From: Desulfobaculum sp044987625
Lineage (GTDB): Bacteria > Desulfobacterota > Desulfovibrionia > Desulfovibrionales > Desulfovibrionaceae
Reading direction: 5' to 3'
Length of the DNA stretch: 64,000 nucleotides
Assembly: GCF_044987625.1 (NCBI RefSeq)
Contig: NZ_JBJDSB010000001.1
Span: forward strand, 124,001 to 188,000
Shown: positions 47,292 through 55,956 of the stretch, one piece after another
Layout of the letters: each line of letters starts with the position of its first letter
Numbering within the stretch: position 1 is the first letter of the stretch
Program-made: the position numbers and the translations under genes
Notes under the pieces: generated by a model
Databases searched by the model: none
Seen by the model: only the letters and a program-made list of their open reading frames with translations
Told to the model about the DNA's origin: nothing

Positions 47292-48215
47292 TTACGCGCC
47301 CTGACGAACTCCGCCGATGCCCATGCGGCACCGCTCACGCAGGTACTCCATAAAGTAGCGCGAGGCCGGAAACAGGTGGCGCCGGTCGTTGTAAGCCAGG
47401 TAGAAGCTGCGCTCAATGCGAAGCTCCGGAACCTGTACCTCAACCAACTCGCCCCGTTCCAGCATGCTTCCCGCCGCAAGACGCGAGGTGACGGACACGC
47501 CAAGCCCGGCCTGCACATAGTGCAACACGGACTGCGTGCTCTCCACGGCCACGGCCACCTGCATGCTGCGCAGGTCCACGTCACGCTGCATCAGCGCGCC
47601 TTCCAGCGCCCTGCGCGTGCCGGAACCCTGCTCGCGCATCACCCACGGTACCTCCAGCACCTCGGCGAGGCGCACGGTCCGGCCACTCAGGCCAAACCGG
47701 CCGGGCGGGGCAATAACGATGAGTTCGTCATCCAGAATGCGCTCAAACCGAACGTCCGGCGCAGGGGCCTTGGCACCCACCATTCCAAGCAGGTACTCCC
47801 CTGACGAAATGCCCGCGATGATGTCGCGCGTATCGCCCACGCTCAAATGCAGCCGCACATCCGGGTGCGAGGCGGCAAACCCCGCAAACACCGACGGCAA
47901 CACAAAATGCGCAGGGATAGTGCTTCCGCCCACAGTCAGGTTGCCCGCCACGCGGTCCTGCACCAGCAATATTTCGGTGCGGGCCTGCTCCAAGCAGGAA
48001 AACACCTGCTGGGCATGCGTGTACAAAATCTCGGCAGCCTGCGTGGGCAGCACAACGCGCCCCATGCGGTCAAACAGCCGAACGCCCAGCTCTTCCTCCA
48101 GTGCGGAAACATGCGCCGAAATAGTCGGCTGCGACAGGAAAAGTTCCTGCCCCGCGCGGGAGAAACTGCGGCATTCATAGACCTTTGAAAAGGCTTCTAA
48201 TCTCCTGATGTCCAT
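47292..48215 (-). CDS. LysR-family regulator, probably selenium-associated
   Basis: 307 residues, typical LysR length. The N-terminal winged helix 'MDIRRLEAFSKVYECRSFS' then 'LSQPTISAHVSALEEELGVRLF' (read in parts) and the C-terminal periplasmic-binding-like effector domain ('VGGSTIPAHFVLP', 'VMREQGSGTRR') are clear. A LysR gene beside selD is a recurrent arrangement in selenoprotein-making deltaproteobacteria, so it may control selenium use. I chose ATG 48215; the longer frame to 48746 runs antisense through the hypothetical gene and is spurious. Confidence 0.88.
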   Translation of the reverse strand: MDIRRLEAFSKVYECRSFSRAGQELFLSQPTISAHVSALEEELGVRLFDRMGRVVLPTQAAEILYTHAQQVFSCLEQARTEILLVQDRVAGNLTVGGSTIPAHFVLPSVFAGFAASHPDVRLHLSVGDTRDIIAGISSGEYLLGMVGAKAPAPDVRFERILDDELIVIAPPGRFGLSGRTVRLAEVLEVPWVMREQGSGTRRALEGALMQRDVDLRSMQVAVAVESTQSVLHYVQAGLGVSVTSRLAAGSMLERGELVEVQVPELRIERSFYLAYNDRRHLFPASRYFMEYLRERCRMGIGGVRQGA

Positions 48216-48356
48216 GATGGAAATACGTAATACATTTGCCAAGGTTTGGAAACTGGGGCGTTTGACCACACCGGGCAGAAAAGGGGTTGACCCAACCACG
48301 CATGCAATATAGGGCATGCTATATATATTCACTGAAACAGACCTGCGGGGGAGAGA
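48216..48356. promoter_or_regulatory. Divergent promoter region of lysR and the hypothetical gene
   Basis: The 141-bp gap between head-to-head genes includes an AT-rich stretch 'GCTATATATATTC' near 48318-48330, a plausible -10 area and LysR target. No exact operator is assigned. Confidence 0.4.
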
Positions 48357-48842
48357 ATGGACCTCATTCACAACGTCCGACATATGGTGGAAACGCATCT
48401 TGGCGTCACGCCACACGGTCTGCTGAGCCTCCATGCACGCCTCAGTGTCCCTTGCGCCACCAAAACCGAACACATCGCCGGGTGCGACTTTACCGTCCGG
48501 TGGGAAAGTGGATGTCTGACCTTTTACGCCGCCATGCCGCCGCTGGAAGGGCACACCATCCCGCGCCCATCCGTCTGCCCCATGGGCGTGCGCCTTATCC
48601 GCTCCATCAGCGTAGAGATGCCGGAAGCCATCGACCGCTTTCATGCGGCAAAGCGCTGGCGGTATTTCACTGAGCTTACCCTGGCGTGGCCCATGACCAC
48701 CCAATGCGACGAGCCCTTGTGGAACTTCCGCGCAGGGGACCAGCACTGCATTATCGGCGCGCAGTCCGGACGCATGGAAATGTGGCGCGGTTTTGACGCT
48801 GTGCGGCCAGACGCAGGGGCCTCTGGGTTGCCTCTGGGGTAA
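48357..48842 (+). CDS. Hypothetical protein
   Basis: 161 residues, no signal peptide or membrane segment, four to seven Cys, Trp-rich second half ('KRWRYFTELTLAWPM', 'EPLWNFRAGDQHCIIG'). I do not recognise the family. A strong GGGGGAGAGA ribosome site precedes the ATG. It is transcribed divergently from the LysR gene, a position often held by a LysR target, so a link to selenium or anion metabolism is possible but unproven. Confidence 0.65.
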   Translation: MDLIHNVRHMVETHLGVTPHGLLSLHARLSVPCATKTEHIAGCDFTVRWESGCLTFYAAMPPLEGHTIPRPSVCPMGVRLIRSISVEMPEAIDRFHAAKRWRYFTELTLAWPMTTQCDEPLWNFRAGDQHCIIGAQSGRMEMWRGFDAVRPDAGASGLPLG

Positions 48843-49236
48843 CCCACCGGGGCCGCCCGTGCCCTTGTGCCGCGCGGACAGCGGGCCTCACCGTCCCGCC
48901 ATGAGCCATACCGCTTATGCCTCCTGCATTGGTGGCCCCCACCCGTTTGGGCGTCGCCCGTGCGGGGCACATGGCACCGTACCGGACCATTCGGGACAGC
49001 GTAGTGCAGCCCTCACCTCCGGCGCGCACCGCTACAAATCCAACCGCACCGCCAGCCCCCCACAGGACCGGCCGGACCGGCCGGACTCTCTCAGACGACA
49101 GCAGAGAGAACCCACCGCCCCACCGGTCCCCCGCCGTGCGCCGCAAAAAGCGCGTCCCCCACGCGGCCGAAACCACAGGGATACGCGCCCTAAGCGTCCC
49201 GCGCCACCGCAGGAAAACACCCACCCACGGAAAACC
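48843..49236. other. Intergenic stretch without a supported gene
   Basis: About 390 G+C-rich bases between the hypothetical gene and the rplQ terminator. Open frames here are shadows without ribosome sites. A short tandem of GGACCGGCC units lies near 49065-49083. No RNA gene or mobile element is recognised. Confidence 0.5.
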
Positions 49237-49264
49237 AAAAAAAACAGGCCCCGAGGGGCCTGTT
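49237..49264 (-). terminator. Terminator of the ribosomal protein superoperon
   Basis: AACAGGCCCC/GGGGCCTGTT stem (49243-49264) followed on the minus strand by eight T. It lies 32 bp beyond the rplQ stop. Confidence 0.92.
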
Positions 49265-49296
49265 CTATACGTAAGGTGAAGGGAGAGAGTGAAGAG

Positions 49297-49935
49297 CTAG
49301 TCTTCCTTCTTCTCTTCGTCCTTCTTGGCGGCAGCCTTTTTGGGAGCGGCTTTCTTAGCAGGAGCCTTTTTGGGCTTCTCCTCGTCGGCCTTCTCTTCCT
49401 TCTTGGCGGCAGCTTTCTTAGGAGCGGCTTTCTTGGCAGGAGCCTTCTTGGGCTTCTCCTCGTCGGCCTTCTCCTCTTTCTTTTCAGCAGCCTTTTTAGG
49501 GGCGGCCTTCTTGGCGGGAGCCTTCTTTGCAGGGGCTTCCTTCTTGGGCGCTTCCTTCTTCTCCTCAACTTCACCAGCGGTGCGGGTGAACTCGATGATT
49601 GCCATGGGAGCGCAGTCGCCCGTGCGGGGCTGACCCAGCTTGACTACACGGGTGTAGCCGCCGGGGACACCGACAAAACGGGGGCCAATCTCGTCAAACA
49701 GACGCTTAACGAGAGTGTGGTTGCCAAGAACCTTATATGCCTGACGGCGAGCGGGGACGTCGTTCTTACGAGCAAGCGTCACCAGCTTCTCAACAACTCG
49801 GCGCAGTTCCTTGGCACGGACTTCCGTGGTACGGATGGACTCGTGCGTGATCATGGCCTTGGCCATGTTGCGGAACATCGCTTTGCGGTGGGACGCAGAG
49901 CGGTTGAGTTTCTTTCCGGCTTTTCTATGCCTCAT
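49297..49935 (-). CDS. rplQ: 50S ribosomal protein L17 with long Lys/Ala-rich tail
   Basis: 212 residues. Residues 1-120 are normal L17 ('MRHRKAGKKLNR', 'RRVVEKLVTLA', 'GGYTRVVKLG'). The last ~90 residues are an extra low-complexity tail of Lys, Ala, Pro and Glu made of nearly repeated blocks ('KADEEKPKKAPAKKAAPKK' occurs twice). Similar tails are known in Desulfovibrio-type L17. Its start overlaps the rpoA stop by 11 bp. Confidence 0.95.
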   Translation of the reverse strand: MRHRKAGKKLNRSASHRKAMFRNMAKAMITHESIRTTEVRAKELRRVVEKLVTLARKNDVPARRQAYKVLGNHTLVKRLFDEIGPRFVGVPGGYTRVVKLGQPRTGDCAPMAIIEFTRTAGEVEEKKEAPKKEAPAKKAPAKKAAPKKAAEKKEEKADEEKPKKAPAKKAAPKKAAAKKEEKADEEKPKKAPAKKAAPKKAAAKKDEEKKED

Positions 49936-50971
49936 CGCTTTCTTTCCTCTTCAGCCATTCCTGGTAGCGTTCGTCGAAATTCTCAATGGTCATGCCGAAT
50001 TCAAGTTCCATTTCGGCAAGGACCCTGCGAATCTCATCCAAGGACTTGCGACCAAAGTTCTTGGTCTTGAGCATTTCTCCCTCGGAACGCTGCACAAGCT
50101 CGCCGACGAAACGAATGTTTGCGCTCTTGAGGCAGTTGGTAGCACGAACGGAAAGCTCGAGCTCGTCAATGCTCTTAAACAGGTTGGGGTTCAGATCGAC
50201 ACCACCCTGCGATCCAGTCTGCTCCTCATCAGAGGTCTGCTCATCAAAGTTGATGAACACCGACAGCTGGTTCTTGAGAATCTTGGCGCTGTAAGCCACG
50301 GCATCCTCAGGGATGACGGAGCCGTCGCACCAGACTTCCAGAATGAGCTTGTCGTAGTTGGTCATCTGACCCACACGAGCCTGCTCAATGCTGTAGGCAA
50401 CCTTCTTGATGGGGGAGAAGCTGGCGTCGAGGCGGATAAGACCGATTTCGTCGCTCAACCCTTCCTGCATTTCAGCGGGGACGTATCCCTTGCCCATTCT
50501 GATTTCGAGTTCAGCCCGGAAGGGGATGTCCTCGGTCAGCGTGGCAATGTGCTGGTCCTTGTTCAGAACGGTGACGTTCTGGTTCTCCGAGATGGCGGCA
50601 GCGGTGATCTCGCCCTTCTTGTCGGCGGTGAGGGTGAGGTGCTGCGGCTCCTCGGTGGTCATCATGAACCTGACCTGCTTGAGGTTCAAGACGATGTCCG
50701 TAATGTCCTCGAGCACACCCGGCATGGTGGTAAACTCATGCTGAATGCCCTCGATCTTCACCGCTACAACTGCGGCGCCCTGCAACGAAGAAAGCAGAAC
50801 TCTGCGCAGGGCATTTCCGATGGTCGTACCAAAGCCGCGTTCCAAGGGCTCGCAAATGAACTTGCCATAGCGGTCGTTGCTCTTGGGGTCGCGTACAATC
50901 TGCTCTGGTTTGACCAGCTCGGACCAATTCCGGGTGTTGATCAATTTGTCGCCGTCTTGGATGATCATCAC
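49925..50971 (-). CDS. rpoA: RNA polymerase alpha subunit
   Basis: 348 residues. The N-terminal dimerisation domain contains 'ERGFGTTIGNALRRVLLSSL'-type sequence (read in parts) and the C-terminal domain 'RATNCLKSANI' and 'NFGRKSLDEI', which bind DNA and activators. Standard place between rpsD and rplQ. Start is ATG 50971 or the adjacent ATG 50968. Confidence 0.97.
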   Translation of the reverse strand: MMIIQDGDKLINTRNWSELVKPEQIVRDPKSNDRYGKFICEPLERGFGTTIGNALRRVLLSSLQGAAVVAVKIEGIQHEFTTMPGVLEDITDIVLNLKQVRFMMTTEEPQHLTLTADKKGEITAAAISENQNVTVLNKDQHIATLTEDIPFRAELEIRMGKGYVPAEMQEGLSDEIGLIRLDASFSPIKKVAYSIEQARVGQMTNYDKLILEVWCDGSVIPEDAVAYSAKILKNQLSVFINFDEQTSDEEQTGSQGGVDLNPNLFKSIDELELSVRATNCLKSANIRFVGELVQRSEGEMLKTKNFGRKSLDEIRRVLAEMELEFGMTIENFDERYQEWLKRKESDEA

Positions 50972-50979
50972 TACACCTG

Positions 50980-51606
50980 TTACTTGGAGTACAATTCGAC
51001 GATCAGCTGTTCATTGATGGGGAACTGGATGTCCTCGCGGACAGGCATTGCCTTAACAGTGCCCTTCAGAGCAGTTCCATCAACCTCCAGCCAATCAGGG
51101 CAACCGCGGCGGGCGATCACTTCCTGGGCTTCCTGGATCACGGGGATCTTATTGCTCTTTTCGCGCACGTTGATCACGTCGCCTTCCTTGACCTGCAAGG
51201 AGGGGACATTGACCTTGTGGCCGTTGAGCTGGAAGATGCCGTGGCGGACCAGCTGACGGGCCTGAGTGCGGGAATTCGCAAATCCGAGACGGTACACCAC
51301 GTTGTCGAGCCTGGTTTCAAGCTGGACGAGCAGGTTGGTACCGGTCACACCCTTTTTCATGTCAGCGCGATGGAAGTAGGAGAGGAACTGCTTCTCCTGC
51401 ACACCGTAAATACGGCGCACTTTCTGCTTCTCGCGCAGCTGGATGGCGTAGTCGCTGGTCTTCTTGCGTGCGCGACCGTGCTGGCCCGGAACATAGGGGC
51501 GGCGCTCATAGGCGCACTTATCGGTATAGCAACGGTCACCCTTGAGGAACAGCTTCTGCCCCTCTCGGCGGCAAAGGCGACATTTCGCTTCAGTGTATCT
51601 TGCCAA
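50980..51606 (-). CDS. rpsD: 30S ribosomal protein S4
   Basis: 208 residues. Primary 16S rRNA binder with a C-terminal S4 RNA-binding domain ('RLDNVVYRLGFANSRTQARQ'). The N terminus has four Cys ('CRLCRREG', 'CYTDKC'), the zinc-binding form of S4. Confidence 0.97.
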   Translation of the reverse strand: MARYTEAKCRLCRREGQKLFLKGDRCYTDKCAYERRPYVPGQHGRARKKTSDYAIQLREKQKVRRIYGVQEKQFLSYFHRADMKKGVTGTNLLVQLETRLDNVVYRLGFANSRTQARQLVRHGIFQLNGHKVNVPSLQVKEGDVINVREKSNKIPVIQEAQEVIARRGCPDWLEVDGTALKGTVKAMPVREDIQFPINEQLIVELYSK

Positions 51607-51633
51607 AACGTTTCCTCCTAGTGAACAGCCGGG

Positions 51634-52023
51634 TTAGACCCTGCGGCGTTTAGGCGGACGGCACCCATTGTGTGGAATGGGAGTGATGTCGCGCATGAAG
51701 CTGACTTTGAAGCCGGCATTGTTGATGGCGCGCATAGCGGCCTCACGTCCAGAGCCGGGGCCCTTGACGAAGATGCCGACGGTACGCATACCGTGCTCCT
51801 GAGCAGTGCGTGCGGCACGCTCAGCAGCAACCTGGGCAGCAAAGGGAGTGCTCTTACGAGAGCCCTTGAACCCGGTGCCACCAGCGGACGCCCAACTGAT
51901 CACATTACCTTTCATATCAGAGAAGGTGACAATAGTGTTATTGAACGTGGCCTGGATGTGGGCAATGCCCGCAGGTACGTTCTTCTTCTCTTTCTTTTTC
52001 CCGGAGCGTCGGGGGTTGGCCAT
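51634..52023 (-). CDS. rpsK: 30S ribosomal protein S11
   Basis: 129 residues, full length, with 'HIQATFNNTIVTFSDMKGN' and 'GPGSGREAAMRAI'; ends in 'CRPPKRRRV'. Part of the 30S platform. Confidence 0.97.
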   Translation of the reverse strand: MANPRRSGKKKEKKNVPAGIAHIQATFNNTIVTFSDMKGNVISWASAGGTGFKGSRKSTPFAAQVAAERAARTAQEHGMRTVGIFVKGPGSGREAAMRAINNAGFKVSFMRDITPIPHNGCRPPKRRRV

Positions 52024-52050
52024 AACCTTTTCTCCGTAAATCTGAAGTGT

Positions 52051-52100
52051 TCAGTTCTGCATCCCCCAAGGAGAATCCCTAAGCGGGGGATGCAAACTGA
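52051..52100 (-). promoter_or_regulatory. Strong hairpin between rpsM and rpsK
   Basis: A 10-bp perfect stem (52058-52067 with 52085-52094), extended by a 6-bp stem outside a one-base bulge (52051-52056 with 52095-52100), fills the 80-bp rpsM-rpsK gap. No T-run follows, so it is not an intrinsic terminator. It may be an operator for a ribosomal protein or an RNA-processing site. Confidence 0.55.
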
Positions 52101-52103
52101 TAA

Positions 52104-52475
52104 CTACTTTTTCTTTCTACCAACCGCAGAACGCTTGGGGCCCTTACGGGTACGAGCGTTCGTGTGGGTGCGCTGACCACGGCAAGGGAGACCACGGCGA
52201 TGGCGCAGGCCGCGGTAGCAGCCAATGTCCATCAGGCGTTTGATGTTGGCGGTCACCTCGCGGCGGAGATCGCCTTCAACTTTAAAGTTGGTCTCGATCT
52301 CCTTGCGGATGGTGTTCACCTCATCAGCGGTCAGATCGTCGGTCTTCCTCGTCCAATCGATTCCGGTGGAATCCAGAATCTTCAGGGCTGTGGTGCGACC
52401 GATGCCGTAGATGTACGTCAGACCAATGTCCAGACGCTTATTCTTGGGCAAATCAACACCTGCAATTCTAGCCAC
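52104..52475 (-). CDS. rpsM: 30S ribosomal protein S13
   Basis: 123 residues: 'MARIAGVDLPKNKR', 'GIGRTTALKIL', 'RGLRHRRGLPCRGQRTHTNA', basic tail. Full length; first gene of the alpha cluster after rpmJ. Confidence 0.97.
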   Translation of the reverse strand: MARIAGVDLPKNKRLDIGLTYIYGIGRTTALKILDSTGIDWTRKTDDLTADEVNTIRKEIETNFKVEGDLRREVTANIKRLMDIGCYRGLRHRRGLPCRGQRTHTNARTRKGPKRSAVGRKKK

Positions 52476-52491
52476 GATAAATCCCCTTTAC

Positions 52492-52605
52492 CTAGCCCTG
52501 GCGCTGCTTGTGCCTGGGGTTTTCGCAGATAACCCGGAGCACGCCCTTACGGCGGATCAACTTGCACTTCGGGCACATCTTTTTAACTGAGGGTCTAACT
52601 TTCAT
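52492..52605 (-). CDS. rpmJ: 50S ribosomal protein L36
   Basis: 37 residues, 'MKVRPSVKKMCPKCKLIRR', with C11, C14, C27 and H32 forming the C+ zinc site. Preceded by GAGAAGGTC. Too short for many gene callers. Confidence 0.95.
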   Translation of the reverse strand: MKVRPSVKKMCPKCKLIRRKGVLRVICENPRHKQRQG

Positions 52606-52688
52606 GACCTTCTCCCGCTTCTTTCCTTATTGAGCACCCCGGTCCTCGGGACAACCGGGAAACTAAGGTATATATGCAAGCACGAACC

Positions 52689-53459
52689 TTAATGATCGCT
52701 TCTGCTCAATATCTCTGGCCCGTTGTGGGTCAGAGCGATAGTGTGTTCAAAGTGGGCAGAGAGTTTACGATCTTTTGTCACTGCTGTCCACTTGTCTTCC
52801 AGGACCTCGACATCTGGCGATCCTAAACAGACCATCGGCTCCACCGCTATGACCATTCCGGCCTTAATCGGCGGCCCCGTTGCGCCCCGAGGGACGAAGT
52901 TGGGGACCTCCGGCTTTTCGTGAAGATTCCGGCCTATACCGTGCCCGACAAACCTCTTTACCACAGAATACCCGTTAAGCTCCACAAATTCTTGGATTGC
53001 TTTGGATACGTCGTAAAGGCGGTTACCGACCACGGCGCGCTCAATGCCACGCATGAGGGACTCACGCGTGACATCAATGAGGCGCTGCGTTTCCTCGGGG
53101 ATGGCTCCCACCGCGAAGGTGCGGGCCGAATCGCCGTAGAATCCGTCATAAATGACGCCCATGTCAAAGCTGACGATATCGCCCTCTTCCAGCACCCGAT
53201 CAGACGGGAACCCATGGACAACCTGTTCATTGACGGAACAGCACAGTGCGTAGGGAAAGCCGCCGTAGCCCTGGAAAGCGGGCGTGACGTCGAACTTCCT
53301 GCACATTTCCTGAGCGATGTTTTCAAACCGCATGGTCGGAACACCCGGCCGCACGGCTTCGCCCATTTCATCAAGTATCACGGAGACGATGCGGTTCGCC
53401 TTCCTCAGGAGGGCGATCTCCGCATCGTTCTTCAAGAAGATTCCGCGAAACTTTTTCAA
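52689..53459 (-). CDS. map: Methionine aminopeptidase, type I
   Basis: 256 residues. All five metal ligands can be placed: two Asp in 'SFDMGVIYDGFYGDSA', His in 'GHGIGRNLHEKP', Glu in 'VEPM' and Glu in 'FEHTIALT'. It removes the N-terminal Met from new proteins. It lies 2 bp after secY; adk and infA, often found here, are absent. An 83-bp gap with a GC hairpin separates it from rpmJ. Confidence 0.96.
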   Translation of the reverse strand: MKKFRGIFLKNDAEIALLRKANRIVSVILDEMGEAVRPGVPTMRFENIAQEMCRKFDVTPAFQGYGGFPYALCCSVNEQVVHGFPSDRVLEEGDIVSFDMGVIYDGFYGDSARTFAVGAIPEETQRLIDVTRESLMRGIERAVVGNRLYDVSKAIQEFVELNGYSVVKRFVGHGIGRNLHEKPEVPNFVPRGATGPPIKAGMVIAVEPMVCLGSPDVEVLEDKWTAVTKDRKLSAHFEHTIALTHNGPEILSRSDH

Positions 53460-53461
53460 TG

Positions 53462-54775
53462 CTATCGCCGTCCCTTGGCCTTCGTCTTGCCCATCAAACC
53501 TTCATACTGACGATTGATGAGGTGCGACTCGATCTGGGACATGAAGTCCATGGCCACGCCGACGACGATGAGCAGGCTGGTGCCGCCAAAGTAGAACGGC
53601 ACATGCATCTGGCTAATCAGAAGCATCGGCAGCACACAGACTGCAGCGATATACAGAGCGCCCCACAGCGTGATCCGGGACAGAACCCTATCGATATACT
53701 CGTGGGTCTTGGCACCGGGTCGGATGCCGGGGATGAAGCCGCCCTGCTTGCGGATGTTGTCCGCAATGTCCTTCGGGTCGAAGATAATGGCTGTGTAAAA
53801 GAAACAGAAGAAGAAGATCATTCCGATAAACAGCACATTATACAACACCGAAGCAGGTGTGAACCAGGCGGAAATCTCCTGCAGCCACTCCACCCGGGAG
53901 AAGTTCGCCAGCGTTGCCGGGAACATCAGGATGGAAGAGGCGAAAATGGGAGGAATAACGCCTGCGGTATTGATTCGCAGAGGCAGATGGGTGGTCTGAC
54001 CACCGTACATCCGCCGACCCATCATGCGCTTGGCATATTGGATGGGGATGCGCCTCTGCGCACGTTCCATGTACACGATGAGCGCCAGCACACCGGCCAT
54101 GAGCGCCAGTACCAGCAGCAGCACGAACAGGGACATCTCGTTCGTGGTCATCAGTCGCCATGTGTTGGCAATGGCGCCAGGAAGCCCAGCGACAATACCG
54201 GCGAAGATGATGAGCGAGATGCCGTTTCCGAGTCCCCGTTCCGTGATTTGCTCGCCGATCCACATGATCAGCACGGTACCGGCAGTAAGGGTAATAATGG
54301 TCACAAGACGGAAGCTCCAGCCTGCGTCGAGGACCACGGGAGCGCCGGTGGGGCTGGTCATGCTCTCCAAACCGATTGCGATGCCCAGGCCCTGTACGAT
54401 GGTGATGAGCACCGTCCCGTAACGGGTGTACTGGGTAATCTTTTTGCGTCCGGCCTGCCCCTCTTCCTTCGACAATCGCTTCAGCTCGGGGCTGACCACG
54501 GTCAGCAGCTGAATGATAATCGATGCGGAGATGTAGGGCATGATCCCAAGAGCAAAGATGGAGAGATTTCTCAAACCACCGCCCGAGAACATGTTGAACA
54601 AACCGAACAAGGTGTTCTGAACGCTATCGAAGAAGTCCTGCAGCGCGACAGTGTCGACGCCCGGAGTCGGCACGTGAATGCCGATCCGGTAAACCGCCAA
54701 CAGCAGGAACGTCCACAGGAGCTTCTTCTTCAACTCCGGTAACTTGGTGAGATTCTCAACCCCAGTAAGCGCCAC
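53462..54775 (-). CDS. secY: Protein translocase subunit SecY
   Basis: 437 residues with about ten hydrophobic segments. Family sequences include 'PGVDTVALQDFF' near the N terminus and 'PYISASIIIQLL' in the plug/pore region. It forms the inner-membrane channel for exported proteins with SecE and SecG. Confidence 0.97.
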   Translation of the reverse strand: MALTGVENLTKLPELKKKLLWTFLLLAVYRIGIHVPTPGVDTVALQDFFDSVQNTLFGLFNMFSGGGLRNLSIFALGIMPYISASIIIQLLTVVSPELKRLSKEEGQAGRKKITQYTRYGTVLITIVQGLGIAIGLESMTSPTGAPVVLDAGWSFRLVTIITLTAGTVLIMWIGEQITERGLGNGISLIIFAGIVAGLPGAIANTWRLMTTNEMSLFVLLLVLALMAGVLALIVYMERAQRRIPIQYAKRMMGRRMYGGQTTHLPLRINTAGVIPPIFASSILMFPATLANFSRVEWLQEISAWFTPASVLYNVLFIGMIFFFCFFYTAIIFDPKDIADNIRKQGGFIPGIRPGAKTHEYIDRVLSRITLWGALYIAAVCVLPMLLISQMHVPFYFGGTSLLIVVGVAMDFMSQIESHLINRQYEGLMGKTKAKGRR

Positions 54776-54781
54776 GTCTAT

Positions 54782-55228
54782 TTACCCTTCCAGAGCCTTG
54801 GCGGTGCCGCCAGCGGCGGTAATCTTTTCCTGAGCGGACTTGCTGAACCGATGTGCCTCAACCGTCACAGCGGCCTTGGCCTCTCCGTTGCCGAGGATCT
54901 TGACCAGGCTACCAGCCTTGACCAGACCACGGGCATAGATGTCGTCGAGGGTGATCTCGGACTTGCCTTCGAACATAGCGAAGAGACGGTCCAGGTTCAC
55001 AGCCTCATAGGACTCACGGAAACGGTTCTTGAAACCACGCTTAGGCAGACGACGGGCGAGGGGCATCTGGCCACCTTCGAACCAAGCGGGGACACCACCA
55101 CCAGAGCGGGCGTTCTGCCCTTTATGGCCCTTGGCGGATGTCTTACCCCAGCCGGAGCCTGCGCCCCTGCCGACCCGCTTTCTGTTCTTGCGCTCTTCAT
55201 CGAAGGGGTACAATTCGTGAAGTCTCAT
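54782..55228 (-). CDS. rplO: 50S ribosomal protein L15
   Basis: 148 residues; Gly/Lys-rich N terminus ('RVGRGAGSGWGKTSAKGHKG') and 'GFKNRFRESYE'. Start codon shares a base with the rpmD stop (TAATG). Confidence 0.96.
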   Translation of the reverse strand: MRLHELYPFDEERKNRKRVGRGAGSGWGKTSAKGHKGQNARSGGGVPAWFEGGQMPLARRLPKRGFKNRFRESYEAVNLDRLFAMFEGKSEITLDDIYARGLVKAGSLVKILGNGEAKAAVTVEAHRFSKSAQEKITAAGGTAKALEG

Positions 55229-55404
55229 TATTCAACTACCTCAACAAGATGGTGCACAGCCTTGATCTGGCCAAGGGTGCTATCGTTCTTGGGAAGCTCG
55301 TTCACCTGGCGGATCTTGCGCAGGCCCAGGGCAGCGACGGTCTTGCGCTGCTTGGGAGTGCAGCCGATCAAGCTCCGAACGAGTCTGACTTTGATCTTAT
55401 CCAT
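55228..55404 (-). CDS. rpmD: 50S ribosomal protein L30
   Basis: 58 residues, 'MDKIKVRLVRSLIGC' and 'LGLRKIRQVNEL'. The longer frame to 55461 overlaps rpsE and is rejected; ATG 55404 follows AGGGAG. Confidence 0.95.
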   Translation of the reverse strand: MDKIKVRLVRSLIGCTPKQRKTVAALGLRKIRQVNELPKNDSTLGQIKAVHHLVEVVE

Positions 55405-55414
55405 GTCGCTCCCT

Positions 55415-55939
55415 CTACTTCCTCGGGGTGCTGACTTCCTTACCACGCAGTGCGGAGACATTCTTCGCGCTGCGCAGAGAGGTCAGCCCCTCGACGGTAG
55501 CCTTAAGCACGTTATGCGGGTTGTTGGTACCGATGGCCTTAGTCAGGATATCGTGAACACCCACAGCCTCCATGACGGCACGCACCGGGCCGCCGGCGAT
55601 GATGCCGGTACCCTTGGATGCGGGCTTCATGACAACACGGGCGGCGCCGAAGCGACCGAGGGTCTCGTAAGGAAGCGTGCCGTCCACGAGGGCGACGGGC
55701 TTCATGGTCTTACGAGCCTTCTCGGTGGCCTTGCGGATAGCCTCAGGGACTTCCACTGCCTTACCGAGACCGTAGCCGACAGAACCCTTGCCGTCACCAA
55801 CTACAACGAGTGCGCTGAAGTTGAAGCGGCGGCCGCCCTTGACAACCTTGGCCACCCTATTGAGGTAGACAAGCTTCTCAATGTGGCCGAGTTCTTCCTG
55901 CTGCTCCCTACGGGAGTCTCTGCGAGGGCCTTTTTCCAT
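55415..55939 (-). CDS. rpsE: 30S ribosomal protein S5
   Basis: 174 residues: 'LVYLNRVAKVVKGGRRFNFSA', 'GDGKGSVGYGLGKA', 'GTGIIAGGPVRAV'. Decoding-centre protein; full length. Confidence 0.97.
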   Translation of the reverse strand: MEKGPRRDSRREQQEELGHIEKLVYLNRVAKVVKGGRRFNFSALVVVGDGKGSVGYGLGKAVEVPEAIRKATEKARKTMKPVALVDGTLPYETLGRFGAARVVMKPASKGTGIIAGGPVRAVMEAVGVHDILTKAIGTNNPHNVLKATVEGLTSLRSAKNVSALRGKEVSTPRK

Positions 55940-55956
55940 TGTTACCTTCCGCAGTC

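Noticed and set aside
49061..49085. Tandem GGACCGGCC repeat as a possible small CRISPR-like or operator array
   Set aside because: Only two units, no spacers; probably G+C-rich chance repetition.
48751..49224. 157-codon minus-strand frame in the gap beside rplQ
   Set aside because: Low-complexity Arg/Gly-rich translation in a G+C-rich gap, no ribosome site, overlaps the better hypothetical gene.
48793..50070. 425-codon plus-strand frame with hydrophobic Leu/Gly repeats that looks like a membrane protein
   Set aside because: It is the antisense of the rplQ Lys/Ala tail and of rpoA; no ribosome site or promoter.
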